Source: Deltaproteobacteria bacterium (lineage in GTDB: Bacteria; Desulfobacterota; Desulfomonilia; Desulfomonilales; Desulfomonilaceae). Taken from it: a stretch of 64,000 nt of DNA. Made by a program: the position numbers and the translations under genes. The notes below the pieces were generated by a model, which saw only the letters and a list, made by a program, of their open reading frames with translations, ran no database searches and was not told the DNA's origin. This document shows, one piece after another, positions 36,564 through 45,090 of this stretch (position 1 is its first letter; every line of letters begins with the position of its first letter). The stretch covers positions 26,927 to 90,926 of the forward strand of contig JAJYDQ010000003.1 of assembly GCA_021777225.1 (NCBI GenBank). Direction: 5' to 3'.

Positions 36564-37576
36564 GCGTGAAGCGTTTTGTGATAATTGGAAACGGGCCGGC
36601 GGCCAATCATGCCGCTGAGGCTTTACGTGAGAAATCCTCCGAATCAAAAATTACTATGTTTAGCAAAGATCCCTTTCGAAGTTACCGCGCTCATCTACTA
36701 CCGGATTTTATCGCTGGGCTTATTGAAGAAGAAGATTTGTACAACAGGCCATATGCCCACTATAACGAAATGGATATCACACTGCGTCTCGGACAACGTG
36801 TTGTCAACGTCGATTTCTCAAAGCGCAATGTGATTCTGGACCACAAGGAAGTCGTACCTTTCGATGGTCTTATAATAGCTACTGGCGGAAAGCCTAGAAT
36901 TCCTGAACTGTTTCAGTTGTTTGGGGATATAATGATGACTCTTAAAACTCCGTCTGACGCAAGACTGTGGATCCAGAAACTCAGCTATGTGGATTCAGTG
37001 CTAATTATAGGCGGAGATTTGACCTCATTGAGCCTCACAAAGGCGCTGCTCAAACTTGGAAAACGCGTAAAATTCATTCTCAACGAGGACGCATTTTGGC
37101 CTGTTCCTCTTAATGAAGAAATCTATCGAGCTGTAACTGGCCGTTTGGAGCAGCGAGGGATTGAAATAGTCCATTGCCGGAGGATTAGAAGGATTACACA
37201 ATTGGAAGAAAATCTTCTAGAAGTGGAAACTGATAGTGAATTAATAGAGGTTGGGGCGCTGGGAGCTTTTTTCGGATTGGTCCCTGACGTAGGTTTTCTT
37301 GCCCGAACCGGTCTGGATATTGATCGTGGGGTGCTCGTTAACGAATTTTTGAAAACACGGTTCTCAAACGTTTACGCCGCAGGTGACTGCGCCCAGGTCT
37401 ATCATCCGGTGTTAAGAGACTATTGGATCTCAATTGGCCATGAAAACGCCATTGCTCTAGGCAGAATCGCCGCCTCAAACCTCGCGGGTTCACACTTGGA
37501 AGTTCAGGTAGAACCCGAAAACATTCTTGAAGTCGGTGGCGTTAAGGTAAACACATCATGGTGGACGGAGTTTTAA
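36560..37576 (+). CDS. FAD-dependent pyridine nucleotide-disulfide-type oxidoreductase
   Basis: Single-chain flavoprotein of 338 residues. FAD-binding FVIIGNGPAANHAAEAL is at residues 6-22, SYRAHLLPDFIAG follows (as in nitrite reductase- and rubredoxin reductase-like proteins), then LIIATGGKPRIP. The second nucleotide site is VLIIGGDLTSLSLTKALLKLGK near 149, and VYAAGDCAQV closes the FAD site near 270. No redox-active CxxC is present. It lacks the C-terminal interface domain of disulfide reductases. Start overlaps the previous gene and its stop is one base before korA, so it belongs to the same transcript. Its likely role is NAD(P)H or quinone-linked electron transfer to the Kor module. Confidence 0.8.
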   Translation: MSVKRFVIIGNGPAANHAAEALREKSSESKITMFSKDPFRSYRAHLLPDFIAGLIEEEDLYNRPYAHYNEMDITLRLGQRVVNVDFSKRNVILDHKEVVPFDGLIIATGGKPRIPELFQLFGDIMMTLKTPSDARLWIQKLSYVDSVLIIGGDLTSLSLTKALLKLGKRVKFILNEDAFWPVPLNEEIYRAVTGRLEQRGIEIVHCRRIRRITQLEENLLEVETDSELIEVGALGAFFGLVPDVGFLARTGLDIDRGVLVNEFLKTRFSNVYAAGDCAQVYHPVLRDYWISIGHENAIALGRIAASNLAGSHLEVQVEPENILEVGGVKVNTSWWTEF

Positions 37577-37577
37577 G

Positions 37578-39350
37578 ATGCCCGAAGTGGATTTTACGGT
37601 TGAGGTCTGCGGAATGGCGGGTGACGGAACTATAGCCGCAGGCGGCCTGATTAATGAAGCAATGTCTCTTGGAGGCTTTTCGGTCCTGGGGTTTGACTCC
37701 TATCCGGCGGAAATTAGGGGTTTCGGTCGTTGCGTGACCAATTCACGGATCGGATCAAATGACATCGTGGCGCTAGGTGAAAAGACTCATGCTCTAATTT
37801 CCTTAAATGATGAACAATCAAGATCTCGCGCCCCTTTTTTGGCTGAACACTCGCTGGTATTTTTTGACAGCAACCCCCCAGCTTATGTGTCGGAAGATAA
37901 TTCACTATTGTCCGTACTGCCTCCAGGTGAGGAAGTCTTTGGGATGCCGTTTGGCGAACTCGCTGTGGGGGCAAGCGGATCCTCCCGGGGCCGTAATCTG
38001 ACGGCCCTGGGAGGATTTGCAGCGGTTACCGGTACCGACCCGAATCTTTTCCGTAAAGTAATTAGGGATAAGTTTAAATCCAAGGGAGAAAAGGTTGTAA
38101 ATATTAATGTCAAAAGTTTTGACGCTGGCTATCAATACGCGTTGGAGAAATTTTCCGACCGCCTCAAAAGCGTCTTTCCAAAAATTGAAACAGGTCATGA
38201 TCCGCAAAAAGTAACTCTTTCCGGAAATCAGGCCATAGGGATGGCAGCCATTGACGCTGGGCTGAAATTGTACTTTGGATACCCAATTACACCGGCGACC
38301 CCCATTATGGAGTACTTGGCCAAATATCTGCCGGAGCATGGAGGGCGGGTCGTTCAAATGGAAGACGAAATATCATCAATAGGGGCGGTCTTGGGTAGTT
38401 TCTACGCTGGAGCGAGATCCATGACTGCCACGAGCGGGCCTGGCTTTGCTTTAATGACTGAATTGATCACACATGGAGTTATGGCCGAGATCCCAGCAGT
38501 CATTCTTGACGCTCAGCGAGGCGGCCCGGCGACCGGGCTTCCGACAAAGACAGAACAATCCGACCTTCACGCTGCGGTATTCGGCGGGCCTGGAGATTCA
38601 GCCCGAATAGTAATAGCGCCAACTAATGTTGAGGAATGTTACCATTTTGTGATCAGGTCCTTCCAGTTGGCAGAAAAATATCAAACCCCTGTCATTGTGT
38701 TGACCGATTTCTTCCTAGATAACAGGGTCGAAAATCGTCCCTTCATTAGGGCCTCGGAAGGCCAGGCCGCTAGTTGGAACGTTTTTCCAGATGACGCTTT
38801 TAAAGATCGTTACCAGCGCTATGCCGACACCCCTTCCGGAATTTCACCCAGGGCTCTGCCTGGCATGCAAGGATTCAATTTCACCGCTACTGGTCTCGAG
38901 CATACAGAAAAGGGTTCCCCGGATTACTCATCCGAAAATCACGCGAAGATGTCCGAAAAGCGTCACCGGAAGATCCGGTACGCTTTGAAAGACCTGGAAA
39001 AACCGGCGGAATTTTTCGTAAGCGACAACCTCGATGTTGGAGTTATCGGCTGGGGATCTACTTTTGGCTCAGTTCTGGAGGCTGTAGAGAAATCGAGAAA
39101 AAACGGCTTTAAAGTGGGGGCTTTAAAAATCACTTCCTTATTTCCGTACCATTCAGAAACTATCAAGGCGTTTATGGCCAAATCAAGAAGAGTCCTGGTC
39201 CCAGAACTCAATTACGAGGGCCAATTGGCGAATCTGATAGCTCATCTAGATTCCAAACCGGTGGAACGGTTAAACTTCGTTACTGGAGCGCCAATCCCAC
39301 CATCTGCGATTCAAAATAGGATCGAAGAATTGCTGGAGGTAGTGGCATAA
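37578..39350 (+). CDS. korA: 2-oxoacid:acceptor oxidoreductase, fused gamma-alpha subunit (copy 1)
   Basis: Part of a CoA-acylating 2-oxoacid:ferredoxin oxidoreductase. The N-terminal gamma domain (residues 1-185; VEVCGMAGDGTIAAGGLINEA, SYPAEIRGFGRC) is fused to the alpha/TPP-pyrimidine domain with SGNQAIGMAAIDAGLKLYFG and YPITPATPIMEYLA. MTATSGPGFALMTE and RGGPATGLPTKTEQSDL follow. This layout is common for 2-oxoglutarate and related oxidoreductases. The substrate is not readable: 2-oxoglutarate, branched 2-oxoacid or pyruvate. It is immediately upstream of korB and shares its transcript with two flavoproteins, which is unusual. A second copy lies at 41.4 kb. Confidence 0.88.
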   Translation: MPEVDFTVEVCGMAGDGTIAAGGLINEAMSLGGFSVLGFDSYPAEIRGFGRCVTNSRIGSNDIVALGEKTHALISLNDEQSRSRAPFLAEHSLVFFDSNPPAYVSEDNSLLSVLPPGEEVFGMPFGELAVGASGSSRGRNLTALGGFAAVTGTDPNLFRKVIRDKFKSKGEKVVNINVKSFDAGYQYALEKFSDRLKSVFPKIETGHDPQKVTLSGNQAIGMAAIDAGLKLYFGYPITPATPIMEYLAKYLPEHGGRVVQMEDEISSIGAVLGSFYAGARSMTATSGPGFALMTELITHGVMAEIPAVILDAQRGGPATGLPTKTEQSDLHAAVFGGPGDSARIVIAPTNVEECYHFVIRSFQLAEKYQTPVIVLTDFFLDNRVENRPFIRASEGQAASWNVFPDDAFKDRYQRYADTPSGISPRALPGMQGFNFTATGLEHTEKGSPDYSSENHAKMSEKRHRKIRYALKDLEKPAEFFVSDNLDVGVIGWGSTFGSVLEAVEKSRKNGFKVGALKITSLFPYHSETIKAFMAKSRRVLVPELNYEGQLANLIAHLDSKPVERLNFVTGAPIPPSAIQNRIEELLEVVA

Positions 39351-40150
39351 TGAAAACACCGGCCAGGATATTGGCGGACCAAGTGAATCGTATCCAAAAG
39401 TCCGGGAGGTTTTCGCCCAGATCGGCTTCACTCCCTACTTGGTGCCCAGGTTGTGGATATTTTGGTATTCATCAAGGATTGAACGATTGCATATCGAGAT
39501 TGGGATTGCCGCTAGCCGAAATAGTGACTGTATCCGGTATAGGATGCGCAGGGCGATACCCTTTTTTTTCGAATACTTATGGTCTCCATACTGTCCACGG
39601 AAGAGCCCTGCCCGCAGCCACTGGAGTCAAACTGGCTAACCCGAACCTCACGGTGTTCGCCGTTGGCGGTGATGGGGACGGTCTGGCCATCGGTGGAGGG
39701 CATTTGCCACATATAGCTCGAAGAAATATTGACGTAAATTATTTGCTTTTCGACAATTCAATTTATGGACTGACCAAAGGACAACCATCTCCTTCGTCCC
39801 CCATTGGGACCAAAACCAAGGCCAGCCCCTATGGTACCGTAGACAAGCCACTGAATGCGACACTCATGGCGTTGTCCTACGGAGCTTCGTTTGTAGCAAG
39901 GCTATTTGCCGGAGATCCCAAAGGTATCACGGAGGCCCTCATAGAGGGGGTCCGCAACCCCGGCTTTTCCTTTTTTCATATCTACACGACCTGTGTCACT
40001 TTTGATAAAAACTTTAAGACATGGACACACCTCAAAGAATGGACGCATGCTCTTTCGCAAGATTACAATCCTAATGATTTAAGACGCGCGTTCAATGAAG
40101 TTCTGAATGACGATTTTAGTCTTGGGGTTATTTTCAAACGGGACATATAA
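39350..40150 (+). CDS. korB: 2-oxoacid:acceptor oxidoreductase, beta subunit (copy 1)
   Basis: TPP- and FeS-binding beta subunit. The start overlaps the korA stop (TAATG). Cluster motif TWCPGCGYFG lies at residues 30-39. The TPP-Mg motif is VGGDGDGLAIGGGHLPHIAR, followed by NIDVNYLLFDNSIYGLTKGQ. GIGCAGRYPFF is also typical. Length 266 residues matches KorB-type subunits. No separate ferredoxin (delta) gene follows; the ferredoxin domains of the 34.8-kb flavoprotein may serve instead. A small orphan gene comes after a 436-base gap. Confidence 0.88.
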   Translation: MKTPARILADQVNRIQKSGRFSPRSASLPTWCPGCGYFGIHQGLNDCISRLGLPLAEIVTVSGIGCAGRYPFFSNTYGLHTVHGRALPAATGVKLANPNLTVFAVGGDGDGLAIGGGHLPHIARRNIDVNYLLFDNSIYGLTKGQPSPSSPIGTKTKASPYGTVDKPLNATLMALSYGASFVARLFAGDPKGITEALIEGVRNPGFSFFHIYTTCVTFDKNFKTWTHLKEWTHALSQDYNPNDLRRAFNEVLNDDFSLGVIFKRDI

Positions 40151-40586
40151 GGCGATGTGTTCGCCGTTCCAATTCATTCTGCCATTGTGAAGCGCTATAT
40201 TATATTCAACTTTTTCTCTTCGCAAATTACGGATGTTGAGTCACCGCGAAGCGCACTTCGCGCTTATAACGCGTTTATGAGACATATGTCCAATCAATCG
40301 CGCTTAAAACCCCCTTTTCTTCCCCGAATCAAATAGTTGACGCGAAATAAGATCGAATAAACCAAAAATATTTTAGTGTTGGATCGAATAATTTCTTGAC
40401 TAGCCGCGAATGGGGTGATAGGAGCCCTCAACAAGGGAATGAACGCTTCACGGACTGATCGCCGAGCGCTGTTGAGCCTTGAATAGTGGTGTAGTCTGGA
40501 TAGTGATGGTTTGGTTTCCTTTTTCTCTGGATTTCTAAAAAAACAAAGTTTTTCGAACTTTTCGGGTTAAGTTAAAGGAGTTAGAC
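40151..40586 (+). other. Gap between korB and the orphan gene: hairpin and direct repeats
   Basis: This 436-base stretch has no gene I can support. A hairpin lies at 40249-40265 (AAGCGC, five-base loop, GCGCTT) inside a wider GC-rich inverted repeat (40245-40262). GATCGAATAA occurs twice, at 40351-40360 and 40382-40391, just upstream of a TTGACT. No acceptable -10 was found at the right spacing. AAAGGAG at the end is the ribosome site of the next gene. Confidence 0.45.
40351..40391. repeat. Direct repeat GATCGAATAA (two copies)
   Basis: Identical ten-base copies at 40351-40360 and 40382-40391, 31 bases apart from start to start, in the upstream region of the orphan gene at 40587. They could be regulator sites; chance is not excluded. 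Confidence 0.4.
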
Positions 40587-41012
40587 ATGCCTCAATGCTC
40601 GTCCCGCGCCCTCGCCGAGAATTTGCCGGAGACATCCGATTTCAATGGGAATTACAACTACTTGAAGAAACTGATTCAGGACCTTAGAGTTGAAAACAGT
40701 GATTCTCTTAAGAAAGAACTATTTGGCGACACGGAACCGGTCAAGCCTTTCAGTAAAAAGGATATGAAGCAACTATTTAAGTTTCTCCGAAAAATCGAGC
40801 ATCATTATGAAGAACTGTCGACCCCGCCAATTCCAAGCGAGTTGGAGAAATCTATCAGAAGCAGGGCAAAAAAGGATTGGTTACCCTGGGAACTTGAAGC
40901 GATTCAGAAAATAGAGGTTTGGCGGGAAGAGTTTGAGGCAAAAAAGGACAAGGCCAGAAATCTTCTTGAATCGACTCTCGAGAAAGTTCGCCGCGGTGAA
41001 AAATTAGGCTAG
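40587..41012 (+). CDS. Hypothetical helical protein, unrecognised
   Basis: Soluble 141-residue protein with no signal peptide or membrane helix. It is rich in Lys and Glu and should be almost entirely helical, with a probable coiled coil in the last 45 residues (IQKIEVWREEFEAKKDKARNLL is split by few breaks). A conserved-looking WLPWELEAI motif is near residue 98. A strong AAAGGAG precedes the ATG, and an own terminator follows at 41204. It lies between two 2-oxoacid oxidoreductase modules, but a functional link is not shown. I recognise no family. Confidence 0.7.
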   Translation: MPQCSSRALAENLPETSDFNGNYNYLKKLIQDLRVENSDSLKKELFGDTEPVKPFSKKDMKQLFKFLRKIEHHYEELSTPPIPSELEKSIRSRAKKDWLPWELEAIQKIEVWREEFEAKKDKARNLLESTLEKVRRGEKLG

Positions 41013-41417
41013 AGGTTTAGATCGTTTATTAAGGCCGATGATTCAATAGAAGAACCCAAACGACCTTTCGGACAAGCAAACCAAGCTTGTATTCGTCTTT
41101 CTAGTTGGTCTTGTTGGTGTGTTCCCGGACAGAAGGCGCCTGATCAGTAATTGAACACGCAATTAATGTTCTTGATAAAACAATACGAATAAATCGATGA
41201 ATCAGCCGGACCAGATGTCCGGCTTTTTTGGTAGTACCCAATTTATCGATATGAACCTATGATCAGGAATTCCACATTCCGTCAGTTTTATAGAACTCGT
41301 GATTGCATCGGCTTTGCTTGACTCAAAATTGGTTTATAGTTACCCTTTTGAATAATAGCTAGTTTACCCTGGACCAGATTATATTTATAGATTTTACATT
41401 ATTTGGCGGAAAACAAA
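41013..41417 (+). other. Gap before the second oxidoreductase module
   Basis: This 405-base stretch contains a small inverted repeat (ACAAGC with GCTTGT, near 41077-41095) and the strong terminator at 41204-41229. An AT-rich tract at 41318-41400 has a TTGACT but no matching -10. I see no gene. Promoter activity for korA2 is expected in 41230-41400 but not pinned down. Confidence 0.4.
41204..41229 (+). terminator. Intrinsic terminator downstream of the orphan gene
   Basis: The stem AGCCGGAC pairs with GTCCGGCT around a five-base loop, and TTTTT follows directly. It separates the orphan gene from the second oxidoreductase module. Confidence 0.88.
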
Positions 41418-43130
41418 ATGGAACTCGATTCAATTAACATTTTGATTGGAGGAGAAGCGGGTCAGGGTCTGGTTACTCTGTCACAGATTCTTACAAGAGG
41501 TCTGGTTCGCGCCGGTTACTATATTGTGGTAACCCAGAGTTATCAGTCGCGCATAAGGGGTGGCCATAATTCATACGCCATTAGGGTTTCCGATCGGGAA
41601 ATCATGGCTCCCAAAGAACCTGTTGATCTTTTAATAGCTCTAGACCAAAATTCTGTAGTCCTCCACATGAGTGAGCTTTCTCAACATGGTCTGGTCGTTG
41701 TGGATGAGGCGATCTCGTCGGATCAACACCCACAAATTGTCTACGCTCCTTTTTCAAGGATAGCTGGCGCGATGTTCAGCAACAGCGTGGCGCTGGGGAC
41801 AATATCCGCCCTTCTTGGCTTGAATGAAAATACTATAGGCGAAACCTTGAGAGGGTTCTTCGACAAACATGGAGCGGAATCCACAAAGGAAAATCTCGTT
41901 TCGTTCTCGGCCGGTTATGAATGGATGATCCAGCAAAAGTCCGAATTTCCTAAACTGGGACCGCCTGCTTTATCAGAAGGAAGGCTTGCTCTCAACGGAA
42001 ATGAGGCCATAGCGCTCGGAGCAATCGCCGCAGGGATGAAATTTTTCTCTTTTTATCCTATGACACCAGCCACATCAATAGCGACAACTCTTGCGGATCA
42101 TGCAACTGAAATGGAGTTCGTGCTTGAACAGGCGGAGGATGAAATAGCAGCTATCAATATGGCTGTGGGAGCGTCCTTTTCCGGGGCGCCCAGCATGGTA
42201 GCCACATCAGGCGGAGGGTTTGCTCTCATGACTGAAACGGTTAGCCTGGCCGGCATGACGGAGACCCCGGTGGTTATTGTTGTGGCCCAGAGACCTGGCC
42301 CGTCGACCGGTTTACCTACCCGCACCGAACAGGGTGATCTGGAATTTGTTTTGCACGCTGGTCATGGGGAATTTCCACGCGCCATATTTACGCCCGGCGA
42401 TGTTGAAGAGGCTTTCAACATTACCGGTAAAGCATTTCATATCGCCCAGAAATTTAATACGCCGGTTTTCATACTGACCGACCAATTCCTTGCGGATTCT
42501 TACCGCTCTGTGAAACCTTTTGACCTGGATACAATAGACCCTGTGGATCCTTGTTCTGTTTCGGATGTTGCGGTAAATCGTCATATTACTTATGTTCTGA
42601 CGCACACCGGAGTTTCTCCAAGAACATTTCCAGGGATGTCTGGACAATGCGTAAAGGCTTCCAGCTCCCAGGACCTCGTAATTGCGGATAGCGATGAACA
42701 TACTCCGGACGGCCACCTGACTGAAGATTTGTCCGTTAGAATCTCTATGGTGGAGAAACGACTCAGAAAGCTTGATGGGATCAAGTCCGAATTGGCGCGC
42801 CCCGAGTTTCTGGGTGATTCAGAGCCGGATCTTCTTTTAGTATGTTGGGGATCCACCAAAGGTTCAACCATTGAGGCTGCAAACCGGCTAAGAAAAACCG
42901 GTCGTCGGGTAGCAACACTACATTTCACTCAGATATGGCCTATAATTGGTGAAGAATTTGTTGAAAAGCTCAAATCCGCCGGCAAGACCATATCGGTGGA
43001 AAGTAACGCAACAGGTCAGTTTGCTCGCCTTATACGAAGAGAAACCGGCTTCCAAATAGAAAAGGCCATACTCCGATATGATGGATTGCCAATTACACCC
43101 GAATATATACTGGCTGGATTACAGACTTAG
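41418..43130 (+). CDS. 2-oxoacid:acceptor oxidoreductase, fused gamma-alpha subunit (copy 2)
   Basis: Second gamma-alpha fusion of the Kor type, a diverged paralogue of the one at 37.6 kb. The gamma domain begins INILIGGEAGQGLVTLSQIL and has QSRIRGGHNSYAIRVSD. The alpha domain carries LNGNEAIALGAIAAGMKFF, YPMTPATSIA, MVATSGGGFALMTE and RPGPSTGLPTRTEQGDLE. The start is ATG 41418, with GGCGGA upstream; a TTG five codons earlier is also in frame. It pairs with the beta subunit 14 bases downstream. No flavoprotein or ferredoxin gene is attached to this copy, so it probably uses free ferredoxin. Substrate unknown. Confidence 0.88.
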   Translation: MELDSINILIGGEAGQGLVTLSQILTRGLVRAGYYIVVTQSYQSRIRGGHNSYAIRVSDREIMAPKEPVDLLIALDQNSVVLHMSELSQHGLVVVDEAISSDQHPQIVYAPFSRIAGAMFSNSVALGTISALLGLNENTIGETLRGFFDKHGAESTKENLVSFSAGYEWMIQQKSEFPKLGPPALSEGRLALNGNEAIALGAIAAGMKFFSFYPMTPATSIATTLADHATEMEFVLEQAEDEIAAINMAVGASFSGAPSMVATSGGGFALMTETVSLAGMTETPVVIVVAQRPGPSTGLPTRTEQGDLEFVLHAGHGEFPRAIFTPGDVEEAFNITGKAFHIAQKFNTPVFILTDQFLADSYRSVKPFDLDTIDPVDPCSVSDVAVNRHITYVLTHTGVSPRTFPGMSGQCVKASSSQDLVIADSDEHTPDGHLTEDLSVRISMVEKRLRKLDGIKSELARPEFLGDSEPDLLLVCWGSTKGSTIEAANRLRKTGRRVATLHFTQIWPIIGEEFVEKLKSAGKTISVESNATGQFARLIRRETGFQIEKAILRYDGLPITPEYILAGLQT

Positions 43131-43144
43131 GGGGCTGGTTTAAA

Positions 43145-43996
43145 ATGGTAAGTTTAGCTGATTACGGTGATTATGTGACCGCATGGTGCCCGGGCTGTGG
43201 AAACCATGCTATCCTGAAAGCAATGAAGCATGCGCTTGTTTCTTTGGAATTAGCGCCACAGCAGGTGCTATTTGTATCAGGAATCGGCCAGGCTGCAAAG
43301 GCTCCCCACTATTTGAACGCAAATGTTTTCAATGGTCTCCATGGTCGGTCCTTACCGGTCGCCACCGGCGCAAAGTTGTGCAACACTGATCTCAAAGTAA
43401 TAGTTGAAAGCGGCGATGGCTGTGTTTACGGAGAAGGCGGGAATCATTTCCTGGCAGCGATCCGGAGGAACATTGATTTGACCTTGATCGTTCACAACAA
43501 CCAGGTTTACGGCTTGACCAAGGGGCAGGCCAGCCCGACATCTGAACCTGGGTTTGTCACAAAGAATCAACCCGATGGAGTATTTTCCCTGCCCTTCAAC
43601 CCGGTTGAAGTCGCAATAGCCATGAACGCCGGTTTTGTGGCTCGAGGGTTTTCCGGTAAAACGGAACATCTTTCCGGACTTATCCAGGCCGCTGTAGCGC
43701 ACACTGGATTTTCTCTTGTTGACATCCTGCAACCCTGTGTAAGTTTCAACAAAGTTAATACCTTCGGATGGTATAATCAGCGTTGTTACATTTTGTCGGA
43801 GGATTATGACCCTACGGATCGGCAAGCGGCTTTTCTAAAAGCTTCAGAATGGGGAGACGGGATCCCTCTGGGTATCCTCTACAAAAATAAAAGACCCGCG
43901 TATGAAGATCATTTTCCCTTCGTACGACGAGGTCCTGCCGCCACTAGAGCGCTTAACGTACCCAGACTGGCAAAGGTCCTGGATTCCTACCGCTGA
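43145..43996 (+). CDS. 2-oxoacid:acceptor oxidoreductase, beta subunit (copy 2)
   Basis: TPP-binding partner of the preceding gene. Cluster motif TAWCPGCGNHAI is at residues 12-23. The TPP motif is ESGDGCVYGEGGNHFLAAIR; the usual GDGD becomes GDGC here. NIDLTLIVHNNQVYGLTKGQ follows. It resembles korB at 39.4 kb in layout but is clearly diverged. The 283-residue length fits. A terminator between it and rpsI closes the unit. The substrate is not readable. Confidence 0.87.
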   Translation: MVSLADYGDYVTAWCPGCGNHAILKAMKHALVSLELAPQQVLFVSGIGQAAKAPHYLNANVFNGLHGRSLPVATGAKLCNTDLKVIVESGDGCVYGEGGNHFLAAIRRNIDLTLIVHNNQVYGLTKGQASPTSEPGFVTKNQPDGVFSLPFNPVEVAIAMNAGFVARGFSGKTEHLSGLIQAAVAHTGFSLVDILQPCVSFNKVNTFGWYNQRCYILSEDYDPTDRQAAFLKASEWGDGIPLGILYKNKRPAYEDHFPFVRRGPAATRALNVPRLAKVLDSYR

Positions 43997-44039
43997 CACT
44001 GAGGCAAAACGTTATGAATTGACTGATCTCATGAATAAA

Positions 44040-44065
44040 AGAGACAGGTTTCTTGACCTGTCTCT
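44040..44065 (-). terminator. Intrinsic terminator of the rplM-rpsI operon
   Basis: A perfect ten-base stem, AGAGACAGGT with ACCTGTCTCT, has a six-base loop. On the minus strand it is followed by TTTTATTC, so it ends the ribosomal-protein transcript. It may also slow the convergent oxidoreductase transcript. Confidence 0.78.
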
Positions 44066-44104
44066 AGGTATCACGTTTTAAAAATCCCGGTTAAACCCGA
44101 TAGA

Positions 44105-44497
44105 TTAACGTTTGGAGAACTGGAAGCTGGCCCTGGCCGCTCGCTTTCCATATTTCTTGCGTTCCTTAACCCTTGAATCCCTAGTTAGAAAACCTGCGCT
44201 CTTTAACATGGACCTGAAAGTCGAATCCACCTCTAAAAGAGCCTTGCTAATTCCATGTTTAATGGCGCCGGCCTGACCAGATAACCCGCCTCCCTGAACA
44301 GAAACGGTAACATCAAAACGACCGGACGTCTGGGTTAATTCAAAAGGTTGCATAATGACCATTCTTGAGGTCGGTCTACCGAAATAGCTGTCTATCGGTC
44401 GGTCATTAATCACAAGCTTTCCGGAACCAGGTTTTAATAAAACTCTTGCGATAGCGTTTTTTCTTTTTCCGGTAGCATAAAAGGATTCTTGAGACAT
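44105..44497 (-). CDS. rpsI: 30S ribosomal protein S9
   Basis: Small-subunit protein near the decoding site; its basic tail reaches the P-site tRNA. It shows [18 protein letters not shown] at the start, the [22 protein letters not shown] core, and the conserved end [18 protein letters not shown]. The 130-residue length is normal. It is 13 bases behind rplM, the usual order. A terminator follows 40 bases downstream. Confidence 0.98.
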   Translation of the reverse strand: MSQESFYATGKRKNAIARVLLKPGSGKLVINDRPIDSYFGRPTSRMVIMQPFELTQTSGRFDVTVSVQGGGLSGQAGAIKHGISKALLEVDSTFRSMLKSAGFLTRDSRVKERKKYGKRAARASFQFSKR

Positions 44498-44510
44498 CTA
44501 CGACTCCATA

Positions 44511-44939
44511 TCAAAAGTTGTAGGTTTGCGGTTGCTGGGCCTGATGGGGGTGTGAATCGGCGGCATAAATTTTGAGTTTCCCCAGTTGAGCGCGACCGAG
44601 AGTATTCTTGGGAAGCATACCACGAACCGCCAGACGAAACATCTTTTCAGGTTTTTGCTTGAGCAAGGTTTCAGCTTTGATACTTTTTATTCCGCCAGGA
44701 TAATTGCTATGGCTGTAATAAGTCTTTTGTTGGAGTTTCCGCCCAGTAAGCTTAACCTTGTCCGCATTAATAACTATTACAAAATCACCAGTATCCATAT
44801 GAGACGCAAACTGAGGTTTGGTCTTTCCACGTAGTATTCTGGCGCATTCTACGGCCACTCGCCCAAGGACTTTATCCTTGGCGTCAATGACAAACCATTT
44901 ACGTTCTACTTCCCCTTTTTTTGGGGTCCACGTTTTCAT
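44511..44939 (-). CDS. rplM: 50S ribosomal protein L13
   Basis: Early-assembly large-subunit protein. [20 protein letters not shown] at the start is typical of L13, as are [18 protein letters not shown], the [20 protein letters not shown] box and [19 protein letters not shown]. The ATG at 44939 has GAGAGGTG upstream; nine earlier codons in the same frame are not part of the protein. It leads the rplM-rpsI operon from a clear promoter. Confidence 0.98.
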   Translation of the reverse strand: MKTWTPKKGEVERKWFVIDAKDKVLGRVAVECARILRGKTKPQFASHMDTGDFVIVINADKVKLTGRKLQQKTYYSHSNYPGGIKSIKAETLLKQKPEKMFRLAVRGMLPKNTLGRAQLGKLKIYAADSHPHQAQQPQTYNF

Positions 44940-44969
44940 GCGGCACCTCTCCGGAACTATAAACATTGA

Positions 44970-44998
44970 TTTGTACTATCAGAGTATTGCTTTGTCAA
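44970..44998 (-). promoter_or_regulatory. Promoter of rplM-rpsI
   Basis: On the minus strand TTGACA (44998-44993), a 17-base spacer and TACAAA (44975-44970) lie just upstream of rplM. The -35 is perfect and the -10 matches four of six. The leader would be about 25 bases. Confidence 0.7.
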
Positions 44999-45090
44999 GA
45001 AATTTGAAATTTCATTTTGAGGGGACAGTGATATTTTTGTATTCTATCCTTACGGTAATGATCCATTGCCATAACATTCATTTAGCCAAA

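Noticed and set aside
37905..38357. Minus-strand frame of 150 codons opposite korA
   Set aside because: Overlaps a well-supported gamma-alpha subunit; no domain and no start signals.
41318..41346. Possible promoter before the second oxidoreductase module
   Set aside because: TTGACT is present, but no acceptable -10 lies at 16-18 bases.
43352..43825. Minus-strand frame of 157 codons opposite the second beta subunit
   Set aside because: Shadow of a gene with clear CPGCG and TPP motifs.
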